Source: a bacterium (GTDB taxonomy: Bacteria; Bacillota; Clostridia; Oscillospirales; Acutalibacteraceae). Taken from it: a DNA stretch of 5,547 nucleotides. The notes under the pieces were generated by a model. The model did no database searches. It was not told where the DNA came from and was given only the letters and a program-made list of their open reading frames with translations. Shown here piece after piece: positions 1 through 5,492 of the stretch (positions are counted from its first letter, which is position 1; every line of letters starts with the position of its first letter). A program made the translations under genes and the position numbers. The stretch spans positions 1 through 5,547 of the forward strand of contig JAHLBL010000122.1 in assembly GCA_020625635.1 (NCBI GenBank). Reading direction: 5' to 3'.

Positions 1-927
1 AAGGAGACCGAGACTGTCACCGACAAGCCGATCGAGACTGAGACTACAACCGAACCCGTTCCCGAAAATCAGGTATTCTCCTACCTCCCGAGCACAGAGC
101 AGGCAGCCGCAGGCAACAGCTTCAAGCTCGAGGTCAAGGACGCTGACGGAAACGTAACAGCCTACGATATGACTCCCACAGGCGAGACCATCGACGGCGT
201 AACTGTTTACAGGGTAGAGATCCCCGCGAACAAGAACATTGTCGAGCTGTCCTATCAGGTATACGAAGGCGAGAACTGGGTAAGCCAGTTTACCGCCGCG
301 CTTGCCGACGTACTCGGAAAGATCGTTAAATCCGACGGCACAACGGTTGATACCACTCCCACAAATCCCACCGAGACCGACAAGCCCGTTCCGTCAAACG
401 ACATTGGATACTTCAAGCTGACAGGCGTTAAGAACAAGACCTACACGGGTAAGGCTGTTACTCAGAAGATCACTATCGTCGACGAGGAAAACAACTACAC
501 TCTCGTAGGAGACACAGACTATATCGTTACCTATAAGGACAACAAGAAGGTCGGTACGGCTACAATGATCATCACTGCTGTAGGCGATTTTGAGGGTTCG
601 ATCATCAAGACCTTCAAGATCAAAAAGGCTAAGAACCCGATCACCGTCAAGACCGCTAAAAAGACTGTTAAGCTCAAGGACGTAAAGAAAAAGACCGTCA
701 CCGTCAAGAAGGCGTTTACGGTCAAGGGCGCAAAGGGCAAGCTCAGCTACACAAGAGTAAAGAAGGGCTCCTCAAAGTACCTGCTGCTCTCGAAGAAAGG
801 CAAGCTTACCGTAAAGAAGGGCGCTAAGAAGGGCACATACACGATCGTAATCAAGATAACTGCCAAGGGCACAAAGAACTACAAGAAGAAGTCAGTCACC
901 AAGAAGGTTACGGTAAAAGTAAAATAA
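1..927 (+). CDS. Surface/secreted protein with Thr/Glu-rich linkers and lysine-rich C-terminal Ig-like region (3' part only)
   Basis: The reading frame is open from base 1, so the gene begins outside the window; 308 codons are visible, ending in a double stop TAATAA (925-930). Visible residues 1-23 are a low-complexity Thr/Glu/Pro linker. Residues about 24-110 form a beta-rich module (VFSYLPSTEQ... to ...VLGKIVKSDG) resembling modules seen in Ruminococcus extracellular proteins; I cannot name its family. A second linker (PTNPTETDKPVP) sits at about 111-134. Residues 135-208 look like a bacterial Ig-like/MBG-type domain (YTGKAVTQKITI, DYIVTYKDNKKVGTATMII, FKIKKAKNP). The last 102 residues contain 36 Lys, one Arg and one Asp, in alternating K/T/V strands, as in other Clostridia surface proteins. 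No sortase motif or terminal membrane anchor is present. Signal peptide and any catalytic domain would lie upstream. The likely role is extracellular, perhaps attachment or polysaccharide binding; this is inference. The ATG at 169 is internal, not a start. Confidence 0.8.
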   Translation, partial: KETETVTDKPIETETTTEPVPENQVFSYLPSTEQAAAGNSFKLEVKDADGNVTAYDMTPTGETIDGVTVYRVEIPANKNIVELSYQVYEGENWVSQFTAALADVLGKIVKSDGTTVDTTPTNPTETDKPVPSNDIGYFKLTGVKNKTYTGKAVTQKITIVDEENNYTLVGDTDYIVTYKDNKKVGTATMIITAVGDFEGSIIKTFKIKKAKNPITVKTAKKTVKLKDVKKKTVTVKKAFTVKGAKGKLSYTRVKKGSSKYLLLSKKGKLTVKKGAKKGTYTIVIKITAKGTKNYKKKSVTKKVTVKVK

Positions 928-934
928 TAAACAG

Positions 935-986
935 CAACGCAGGCGCGGTTATCCCGCGCCTGTTGTATTTACAAAACCGTTTTTTT
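935..986 (+). terminator. Intrinsic terminator of the surface-protein gene
   Basis: A 9-bp GC-rich stem, CAGGCGCGG (940-948) pairing with CCGCGCCTG (954-962), has a 5-base loop. It can be extended by CAA/TTG (935-937 with 963-965) across a 2-base bulge. It lies 12 bases after the stop codon. The T-tract is imperfect: TATTT directly after the stem, then a run of seven T at 980-986. The stem is strong but the T-run is displaced, so termination is likely rather than certain. Confidence 0.68.
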
Positions 987-996
987 GTTGTATTAT
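968..996 (+). promoter_or_regulatory. Probable sigma-A promoter of tex
   Basis: TTTACA (968-973) lies 17 bases before TATTAT (991-996). Each hexamer matches the sigma-A consensus at 5 of 6 positions with optimal spacing. Transcription would start near 1003 and give a leader of about 30 bases. The -35 element lies in the T-rich tail of the upstream terminator, so termination of the surface-protein gene and initiation of tex are packed into about 60 bp. Confidence 0.6.
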
Positions 997-1014
997 TAAT
1001 AGTAATTATTTTTT

Positions 1015-1020
1015 GAGAGG
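1015..1020 (+). promoter_or_regulatory. Ribosome binding site of tex, long spacing
   Basis: GAGAGG ends 12 bases before the ATG at 1033, longer than the usual 6-9. No nearer purine-rich site exists, and the conserved Tex N-terminus begins at this ATG, so the start is still preferred. Initiation may be moderate. Confidence 0.5.
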
Positions 1021-1032
1021 TATATTACTGTT

Positions 1033-3183
1033 ATGGATTATTCGGTTACACTATCACAGCTGTTCAATATCAAAGAGGAGTACGCGCGTAATATAATCGC
1101 CCTGCTCGACGAGGGGAACACTATCCCGTTTATCGCGCGTTACCGTAAGGAAATGCACGGCTCTATGGACGACCAGCTCATCCGCGAATTCAGCGAAAAG
1201 CTCGAGTATCTGCGCGGTCTAGACAAGCGCAGAGAGGAGATCCGCGGGCTCATTGACGCGCAGGAAAAGCTTACCGGGGAGATCAGCGCGGCGATAGATA
1301 AGGCTCAGACGCTCAGCGAGTTAGAGGACATCTACCGTCCGTTCAAGCCTAAGAGAAAGACGAGGGCGTCCGTCGCCAAGCAGCGCGGACTTGAGCCGCT
1401 CGCGCTCGAGATCATAAAGCAGGAAAAGGGCTTTGACCCCGAGGCGTTTGCCGAAAAATTCGTCGACGGGGAAAAGGAAGTCCCGACTGCGCGCGACGCG
1501 CTTAACGGCGCTATGGATATCATCGCCGAAATGCTCTCCGACAGCGCGGCTGTGCGTAAGCACCTGCGCCCGATCTTCCGCAGCAGCGGCGCGCTCAGGT
1601 CAGTCGCGTGTGACGAGGACAAGGAAAGCGTTTATACAAATTACTACGACTTCTCCGAGCCTGTTAAAAAGATCGCGGGACACCGTGTGCTCGCCGTGAA
1701 CAGGGGAGAGAAGGAGGGCTTCCTCAAGGTCGGTATCGAGCTTGACAGCGAGCAGCCCCTCAGCGTAATAAACCGCGCGCTCGACAAGGGCACTAACCCG
1801 ATGTGCTCCGAGCTGCTCAGAACCGCTGGCGAGGACGCGTACACGAGGCTTATATTCCCGTCGATAGAGCGTGAGATCCGCTCCGAGCTTACGGACACGG
1901 CGTGCGAGAACGCGATGAAGGTGTTCGCTGTTAACCTCAGACAGCTGCTTATGCAGCCGCCCGTAAAGGGCAGGACGGTGCTCGGTCTTGACCCCGGTTA
2001 CCGCACGGGCTGCAAGGTTGCGGTCGTGGACGGTACGGGAAAGGTGCTCAACACGGCGGTTATCTATCCCACCCACTCGGAGGCTAAAATCGCCCAGTCA
2101 AAGAAAAAGCTGCTTGAGCTTATTAAAAAGCACAGTGTTGACATTATCTCCATCGGCAACGGTACGGCGAGCAAGGAGACCGAGATGTTCGCCGCCGACG
2201 TTATCAAGGAAGCCGACCATACAGTTTATTATATGGTTGTCAGCGAGGCGGGAGCGTCCGTTTACTCCGCCTCAAAGCTGGCTGCCTCGGAGCTGCCCGA
2301 GCTTGACCTTACGCTCAGAAGCGCGGTGTCTATCGCGAGAAGGCTTCAGGATCCGCTCGCGGAGCTCGTTAAGATCGAGCCCAAGGCGATCGGCGTGGGA
2401 CAGTACCAGCACGATATGCCCCAGAAACGTCTTGGCGAAACACTCGACGGCGTCGTCGAGGACTGCGTAAACTCTGTCGGAGCGGATCTGAACACAGCGT
2501 CGCCCGCTCTGCTGTCAAGGGTGTCGGGACTTAACGCCACAGTGTGCAAGAACATCGTGGCTTACCGCGAGGAAAACGGAGCGTTCAGCTCGCGCGCGGA
2601 ATTGAAGAAGGTTCCGAAGCTCGGTCCCAAGGCGTATGAGCAGTGCGCAGGCTTCCTGCGTGTGCCCGAAAGCCGCAACCCGCTCGACAACACGGGAGTC
2701 CATCCCGAGAGCTACGCTACTGCTAAGGAGCTGCTTAAAACCGTCGGCTACTCCGACAGCGAGATAAAGACGGCGAAATTCTCCGACCTGCCCGAGAGGG
2801 TAAAGAAGCTCGGTACAAAAGCCCTTGCCGAACAGCTCGGCGTAGGTGTGCCCACTCTCAGCGACATCGTAAAGGAGCTCGCAAAACCGGGACGCGACCC
2901 GCGTGACGAGATGCCCGAGCCTCTGCTGCGCACCGACGTGCTCGACATCAACGACCTGAAGGAAGGTATGGAGCTGACGGGCACAGTGCGAAACGTCATC
3001 GACTTCGGCGCGTTCGTGGACATCGGCGTCCATCAGGACGGGCTTGTGCACATCTCGCAGATTTGCAATAAATATATAAAACACCCCTCCGACGTGCTTA
3101 AGGTAGGCGACGTCGTCAGGGTGAAGGTTCTTTCGGTAGACGTTAAGAAAAACCGTATATCTCTTACAATGCGCGGACTGTAA
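1033..3183 (+). CDS. tex: Tex family RNA-binding transcription accessory protein
   Basis: The 716-residue protein matches the Tex family in length and domain order. Residues about 1-190 are the helical Tex N-terminal region, including IPFIARYRKE (31-40) and the signature YRPFKPKRKTRASVAKQRGL (101-120). A YqgF/RNase H-like domain follows, with GLDPGYRTG (318-326), IGNGTASKE (374-382) and VSEAGASVYSASKLA (403-417). A conserved stretch to GVGQYQHDM (454-462) leads into helix-hairpin-helix segments at about 488-545. An S1 RNA-binding domain occupies about 645-714 (GTVRNVIDFGAFVDIG, DGLVHIS, RISLTMRGL). Tex is cytoplasmic, binds nucleic acid and has been linked to transcription and to expression of toxin and virulence genes in other bacteria; its exact biochemical role is not settled. 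The frame is intact with no truncation. It has its own promoter and converges with the downstream transporter, so it is probably monocistronic. The family call is very secure. Confidence 0.97.
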   Translation: MDYSVTLSQLFNIKEEYARNIIALLDEGNTIPFIARYRKEMHGSMDDQLIREFSEKLEYLRGLDKRREEIRGLIDAQEKLTGEISAAIDKAQTLSELEDIYRPFKPKRKTRASVAKQRGLEPLALEIIKQEKGFDPEAFAEKFVDGEKEVPTARDALNGAMDIIAEMLSDSAAVRKHLRPIFRSSGALRSVACDEDKESVYTNYYDFSEPVKKIAGHRVLAVNRGEKEGFLKVGIELDSEQPLSVINRALDKGTNPMCSELLRTAGEDAYTRLIFPSIEREIRSELTDTACENAMKVFAVNLRQLLMQPPVKGRTVLGLDPGYRTGCKVAVVDGTGKVLNTAVIYPTHSEAKIAQSKKKLLELIKKHSVDIISIGNGTASKETEMFAADVIKEADHTVYYMVVSEAGASVYSASKLAASELPELDLTLRSAVSIARRLQDPLAELVKIEPKAIGVGQYQHDMPQKRLGETLDGVVEDCVNSVGADLNTASPALLSRVSGLNATVCKNIVAYREENGAFSSRAELKKVPKLGPKAYEQCAGFLRVPESRNPLDNTGVHPESYATAKELLKTVGYSDSEIKTAKFSDLPERVKKLGTKALAEQLGVGVPTLSDIVKELAKPGRDPRDEMPEPLLRTDVLDINDLKEGMELTGTVRNVIDFGAFVDIGVHQDGLVHISQICNKYIKHPSDVLKVGDVVRVKVLSVDVKKNRISLTMRGL

Positions 3184-3254
3184 CAGCGCACAGTGGTATC
3201 TTAAAGCAATATTGCATAATTCAGGTGTGCGCCGATAATTGCGCGGTGCACGCT
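3184..3254. other. Convergent intergenic gap between tex and the transporter gene
   Basis: These 71 bases separate two converging stop codons. They contain a 10-base palindrome GCAATATTGC (3206-3215) and a distant inverted pair GCGCAC (3186-3191) with GTGCGC (3227-3232). GCGC copies at 3229-3232 and 3241-3244 could form a short alternative stem. No hairpin is followed by a T-run on either strand, so no standard intrinsic terminator can be called for either gene. Confidence 0.5.
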
Positions 3255-4613
3255 TTAAAGCTGTGAAATAAGTCCGCTGATAAATACTATCAGTATCAGT
3301 ACAGGGAGCGCGTATCGGAAGTAATACTTTATGCCGTTTCTGAAGCGGAGCCCCTTTCCCGTATTTACCTCCGCTATGTAATTGTCGAAGCCCCAGCCGA
3401 ACTTGTATGAGCAGAACATTACATACACGAGAGAGCCGAGCGGCAGCAGCAGATAGCTGACTACGAAATCCTCCATATCGAGTATCCCCTTTCCGCCGAG
3501 CGATACTCCGCTGAGCAGGTTGAAGCCCAGCACGCACGGCAGACTCGCCGCGAGCATAAATACACAGTTGATTATTACGGACTTTGCTCTCGTAAGCTTA
3601 AAGTTCTCAATCGTGCTCGAAATAAGGTTCTCGAACACGGCTATTACGGTCGAGAAGCTCGCGAAGCTCATGAACAGGAAGAACAGCGTTCCCCATACTC
3701 TGCCTCCGGGCATATTAATAAAAATCTTGGGAAGAGCGACAAAAATAAGCTCGGGACCTTCTCCCGGAGAAACATTGAAGGTGAAGCACGCTGGGAAGAT
3801 TATAAGTCCGCTCATAAGCGCGACGAAGGTGTCGAGACCGCAGATGCGTACCGATTCGCTGACGAGCGTGTTGTCCTTAGACATATAGCTGCCGAATATC
3901 TCCATCGACGCGATACCGATGCTCAGCGTAAAGAACGCCTGGCTCATCGCGGCGCTGATCACGTTGCCCCAGCCTACGTCCGCGGCTCTGCCGAAATCGG
4001 GCATAAGGTAGAACCTCAGTCCGTCGCCCGCTCCGCTGAGCGTCAGACTGTTGACGCCGAGTATGCCTATGAGCGCAAGCAGGCTGAGCATCATATATTT
4101 TGATACCTTCTCGATCCCGTTCTTTATTCCGCCGAGACACACCGCGAAGCCCGCTATAATCGTTATCGCGGTGAACAGTATAAGCTCGGCGGGATTGGAG
4201 CACATCGCCGAGAAAACCTCAGCCGAAGCGTCCGCGCTCACGCCGTCAAACTTACCGCTCAAAAACTTTACGAAGTAGTCGAGCATCCAGCCTGCTACCG
4301 AGGTGTAGTACATCATAAGTATGTAGCAACCGATAACGCTCGCGGTTCCGTGAAAATACCACTTGCTGCCTTTCGGCTCGAGCGACTTGTACGCGGGAAC
4401 TATGCTGCGGCGCGAAGAGCGTCCGATCGCAAGCTCCATCGTCAGTACGGGAACACCCATAAGCGCGAGGAAAATCAGATACAGCAGCACGAACACTCCG
4501 CCGCCGTTCTGTCCGGCGACGTACGGGAATTTCCATACGTTTCCTATTCCGATCGCGCAGCCCGCGCTTACAAGTATAAATCCGAGCCGCGACTTAAAAC
4601 TGTCTCTTTCCAT
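3255..4613 (-). CDS. Sodium-dependent amino-acid transporter, NSS/SNF family (11 TM)
   Basis: The 452-residue integral membrane protein begins with the NSS signature: TM1 (about 10-33) carries SAGCAIGIGNVWKFP, followed by NGGGVFVLLYL and TM2. Further hydrophobic segments lie near 88-112, 142-160, 172-192, 217-240, 255-280, 305-330, 345-365, 382-402 and 432-450, giving 11 helices. The usual 12th is absent, as in bacterial 11-TM relatives such as MhsT and TnaT. By alignment to LeuT by eye, N25 matches the Na1-site Asn of TM1, and A318, S321 and T322 in TM8 match the Na2-site residues, so sodium coupling appears intact. D261 in TM7 may play the acidic role that replaces chloride in bacterial members; this is inference. 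The substrate cannot be read from sequence; amino acids, often hydrophobic or aromatic, are typical. The ATG at 4613 is preceded by AAGGTGA at 4624-4618. The gene is transcribed divergently from luxS and converges on tex. Confidence 0.93.
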   Translation of the reverse strand: MERDSFKSRLGFILVSAGCAIGIGNVWKFPYVAGQNGGGVFVLLYLIFLALMGVPVLTMELAIGRSSRRSIVPAYKSLEPKGSKWYFHGTASVIGCYILMMYYTSVAGWMLDYFVKFLSGKFDGVSADASAEVFSAMCSNPAELILFTAITIIAGFAVCLGGIKNGIEKVSKYMMLSLLALIGILGVNSLTLSGAGDGLRFYLMPDFGRAADVGWGNVISAAMSQAFFTLSIGIASMEIFGSYMSKDNTLVSESVRICGLDTFVALMSGLIIFPACFTFNVSPGEGPELIFVALPKIFINMPGGRVWGTLFFLFMSFASFSTVIAVFENLISSTIENFKLTRAKSVIINCVFMLAASLPCVLGFNLLSGVSLGGKGILDMEDFVVSYLLLPLGSLVYVMFCSYKFGWGFDNYIAEVNTGKGLRFRNGIKYYFRYALPVLILIVFISGLISQL

Positions 4614-4617
4614 AAAC

Positions 4618-4624
4618 TCACCTT
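4618..4624 (-). promoter_or_regulatory. Ribosome binding site of the NSS transporter gene
   Basis: On the minus strand AAGGTGA lies just before the ATG at 4613-4611, with 7 bases between AAGG and the start codon. This canonical spacing supports the chosen start, which also gives the short charged N-terminus (MERDSFKSR) normal before TM1 of this family. Confidence 0.75.
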
Positions 4625-4648
4625 TGTGTGCTTGATAATATATATGCC

Positions 4649-4677
4649 ATTATACAACAGTTTTCCCGAAAAATGAA
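4649..4677 (-). promoter_or_regulatory. Probable promoter of the NSS transporter gene
   Basis: A perfect -10 TATAAT is read on the minus strand at 4654-4649. At a spacing of 17 bases the -35 is TTCATT (4677-4672), only 3 of 6 consensus bases. Transcription would start near 4642, leaving a leader of about 28 bases. The weak -35 lies inside an inverted repeat (4666-4696), which would fit control by a regulatory protein. Confidence 0.55.
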
Positions 4678-4696
4678 TAGGGGATTTATTATTCGG
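4666..4696. repeat. Imperfect inverted repeat over the transporter -35 region
   Basis: Two 13-base arms, 4666-4678 (CCGAAAAATGAAT) and 4684-4696 (ATTTATTATTCGG), surround AGGGG. Twelve of 13 positions can pair, counting one G-T, with one A-A mismatch. The left arm covers the transporter -35. No T-run follows on either strand, so a protein-binding dyad is more likely than a terminator. Confidence 0.5.
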
Positions 4697-4698
4697 CG

Positions 4699-4736
4699 AA
4701 AAAACTCCGTTAAGCGTAGGTCGACCGCGCCTTAAC
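4699..4736 (-). terminator. Terminator-like hairpin facing the transporter gene
   Basis: GTTAAGCG (4709-4716) pairs with CGCCTTAAC (4728-4736) with one bulged C. The interior holds the palindrome GGTCGACC (4719-4726). On the minus strand the stem is followed, after GGAG, by six T (4704-4699). This is the layout of an intrinsic terminator for leftward transcription. It lies upstream of the transporter promoter, so it would block read-through rather than end the transporter transcript. The 4-base gap before the T-run and the AT-rich stem base weaken the call. Confidence 0.4.
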
Positions 4737-4762
4737 AGTGATTAAAAATGATGTTGGATATG

Positions 4763-4800
4763 AAAAACCTCCCGAGGTAATTGTCCTGCCTCGGGAGGTT
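4763..4800 (-). terminator. Strong hairpin with T-run in minus orientation
   Basis: A perfect 12-bp inverted repeat, AACCTCCCGAGG (4766-4777) with CCTCGGGAGGTT (4789-4800), has an 11-base loop. On the minus strand the stem runs directly into T residues (4767-4763 are A on the + strand). On the + strand it is followed only by CGTTAGTTGA, so minus-strand termination fits better, although weak bidirectional action is possible. No minus-strand gene that it would terminate is visible, because luxS upstream of it is on the opposite strand. Confidence 0.6.
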
Positions 4801-4806
4801 CGTTAG

Positions 4807-4836
4807 TTGACGGCGATGTGCTTTTTGATGTATTAT
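4807..4836 (+). promoter_or_regulatory. Probable sigma-A promoter of luxS
   Basis: TTGACG (4807-4812) is followed after 18 bases by TATTAT (4831-4836); each matches consensus at 5 of 6 positions. Transcription would start near 4843 and give a leader of about 60 bases. TATAAT at 4836-4841 is a better -10 but would be 23 bases from the -35. The -10 is embedded in a perfect palindrome (4829-4844). Confidence 0.55.
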
Positions 4837-4844
4837 ATAATACA
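4829..4844. repeat. Perfect 16-base palindrome at the luxS -10 region
   Basis: TGTATTATATAATACA reads identically on both strands and covers the proposed luxS -10 and start region. It could be an operator. It also supplies TATAAT/TATTAT hexamers on both strands, but no good -35 is visible for the minus direction. Part of the symmetry may arise simply from AT-rich promoter composition. Confidence 0.55.
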
Positions 4845-4847
4845 GCG

Positions 4848-4862
4848 GGAGGGGAAGCCTCC
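4848..4862 (+). other. Small GGAGG/CCTCC hairpin in the luxS leader
   Basis: GGAGG (4848-4852) pairs with CCTCC (4858-4862) around a 5-base loop near the 5' end of the predicted luxS transcript. It could stabilise the 5' end, or sequester the purine-rich GGGAGGGG that resembles a ribosome binding site for the in-frame GTG at 4863. No role is demonstrated. Confidence 0.35.
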
Positions 4863-4885
4863 GTGAAAAATCGTTTTATCGCAAC

Positions 4886-4893
4886 GGAAGGAG
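4886..4893 (+). promoter_or_regulatory. Ribosome binding site that fixes the luxS start
   Basis: GGAAGGAG lies 8 bases before the ATG at 4902. It is close to the ideal Shine-Dalgarno sequence and selects this ATG over the in-frame GTG codons at 4818 and 4863, the first of which lies within the promoter. Confidence 0.85.
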
Positions 4894-4901
4894 AAATAAA
4901 A

Positions 4902-5426
4902 ATGGAATTAATTCAGAGCTTTTCGGTAGACCATATGCGCATCGTACCCGGTATTTTCACGAGCAGGGTGGACTTTCTCGGTGATTATTCGGTCACGACC
5001 TATGATATAAGACTTAAAAGACCGAACAGGGAGCCCGTTATCGACGTCGCGGCTATGCACTCGCTTGAGCATATTATCGCGACATATCTCCGCAACAACC
5101 CCGACTGGAAGGACGAGGTCATCTACTGGGGACCTATGGGCTGTCTTACGGGCTTTTACCTCATACTCAAGGGCAGCCGCGCTCCGAGCGAGATTTATGA
5201 GCTGGTGCTGAGCGCGTTCAGAGCCGTTGATGAGGCGAGCGAGGTTCCGGGGACTACTCCCGAGAACTGCGGGTACTATCATATGCACAATCTTGAAATG
5301 GCAAAATGGTACGCGCGCGAGTTTGCCGATTATCTTGAAGCCAATGCTCAGAACGGCGAAATTTTTAAGTATCCCGAGACCGAGCGTCTGGTGACTGACG
5401 ACGGACAGAATTTCTTTGATTCATAA
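4902..5426 (+). CDS. luxS: S-ribosylhomocysteine lyase LuxS
   Basis: The 174-residue cytoplasmic metalloenzyme cleaves S-ribosylhomocysteine to homocysteine and 4,5-dihydroxy-2,3-pentanedione, the precursor of autoinducer-2. It acts after the Pfs nucleosidase in the activated methyl cycle. All key residues are present: the metal ligands H53 and H57 of the HxxEH motif (HSLEHIIATYLRN) and C123 in PENCGYYHMHN, plus the catalytic pair E56 and C81 (GPMGCLTGFYL). The N-terminal VDHMRI motif is also typical. Length is slightly above the usual 150-170 because of a C-terminal extension after about residue 155. The ATG at 4902 is chosen for its strong ribosome binding site; a longer frame upstream runs through the promoter. 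No other methyl-cycle gene adjoins it, so it appears to be transcribed alone. Use of AI-2 as a signal cannot be inferred, because LuxS can serve only metabolism. Confidence 0.97.
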   Translation: MELIQSFSVDHMRIVPGIFTSRVDFLGDYSVTTYDIRLKRPNREPVIDVAAMHSLEHIIATYLRNNPDWKDEVIYWGPMGCLTGFYLILKGSRAPSEIYELVLSAFRAVDEASEVPGTTPENCGYYHMHNLEMAKWYAREFADYLEANAQNGEIFKYPETERLVTDDGQNFFDS

Positions 5427-5434
5427 GCTTAAAT

Positions 5435-5452
5435 AATTTTTTGAAAATTTTT
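5435..5452 (+). terminator. Weak AT-only hairpin after luxS
   Basis: AATTTT (5435-5440) can pair with AAAATT (5444-5449) around TTG, followed by more T to 5452. The stem has no G-C pairs, so it is a poor terminator. It is the only candidate directly behind the luxS stop, and the tract may instead be an AT-rich element upstream of the next promoter. Confidence 0.25.
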
Positions 5453-5464
5453 AAATTTGGCGCA

Positions 5465-5492
5465 TTGTAAAATGAGGTTGCAACAATAAAAT
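5465..5492 (+). promoter_or_regulatory. Candidate promoter for a transcript leaving the right edge
   Basis: TTGTAA (5465-5470, 4 of 6 consensus) is followed after 16 bases by TAAAAT (5487-5492, 5 of 6). An A/T-rich stretch (5427-5458) precedes it, which could act as an UP element. A start near 5498-5500 would place several small hairpins at the very 5' end of the transcript. In AT-rich DNA such matches arise easily by chance. Confidence 0.35.

Noticed and set aside
1600..2076. Minus-strand open frame inside tex
   Set aside because: It is a shadow of the conserved Tex coding sequence. Its translation shows no motif, and I see no ribosome binding site or promoter for it.
2515..3537. A long minus-strand open frame overlapping the end of tex, the gap and the end of the transporter gene
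   Set aside because: It runs opposite Tex HhH/S1 domains and overlaps the transporter in another frame. Its translation has no recognisable domain and a composition typical of antisense reading of GC-rich codons.
4350..4676. Plus-strand open frames opposite the transporter 5' end
   Set aside because: They lie antisense to the conserved TM1-TM3 region of the transporter and cross its promoter, with no domain similarity.
4845..4901. SAM-type or other riboswitch in the luxS leader
   Set aside because: The predicted leader is only about 60 bases and lacks the conserved S-box features; only a small 5-bp hairpin is present.
4818..4901. GTG at 4818 as the luxS start
   Set aside because: It lies inside the proposed promoter between the -35 and -10, has no ribosome binding site, and the added residues are not part of the LuxS family.
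4902..5426. A functional quorum-sensing operon built on luxS
   Set aside because: No AI-2 receptor, kinase, importer or pfs gene is present in the window. The adjacent transporter is of the NSS family, not an Lsr-type AI-2 importer.
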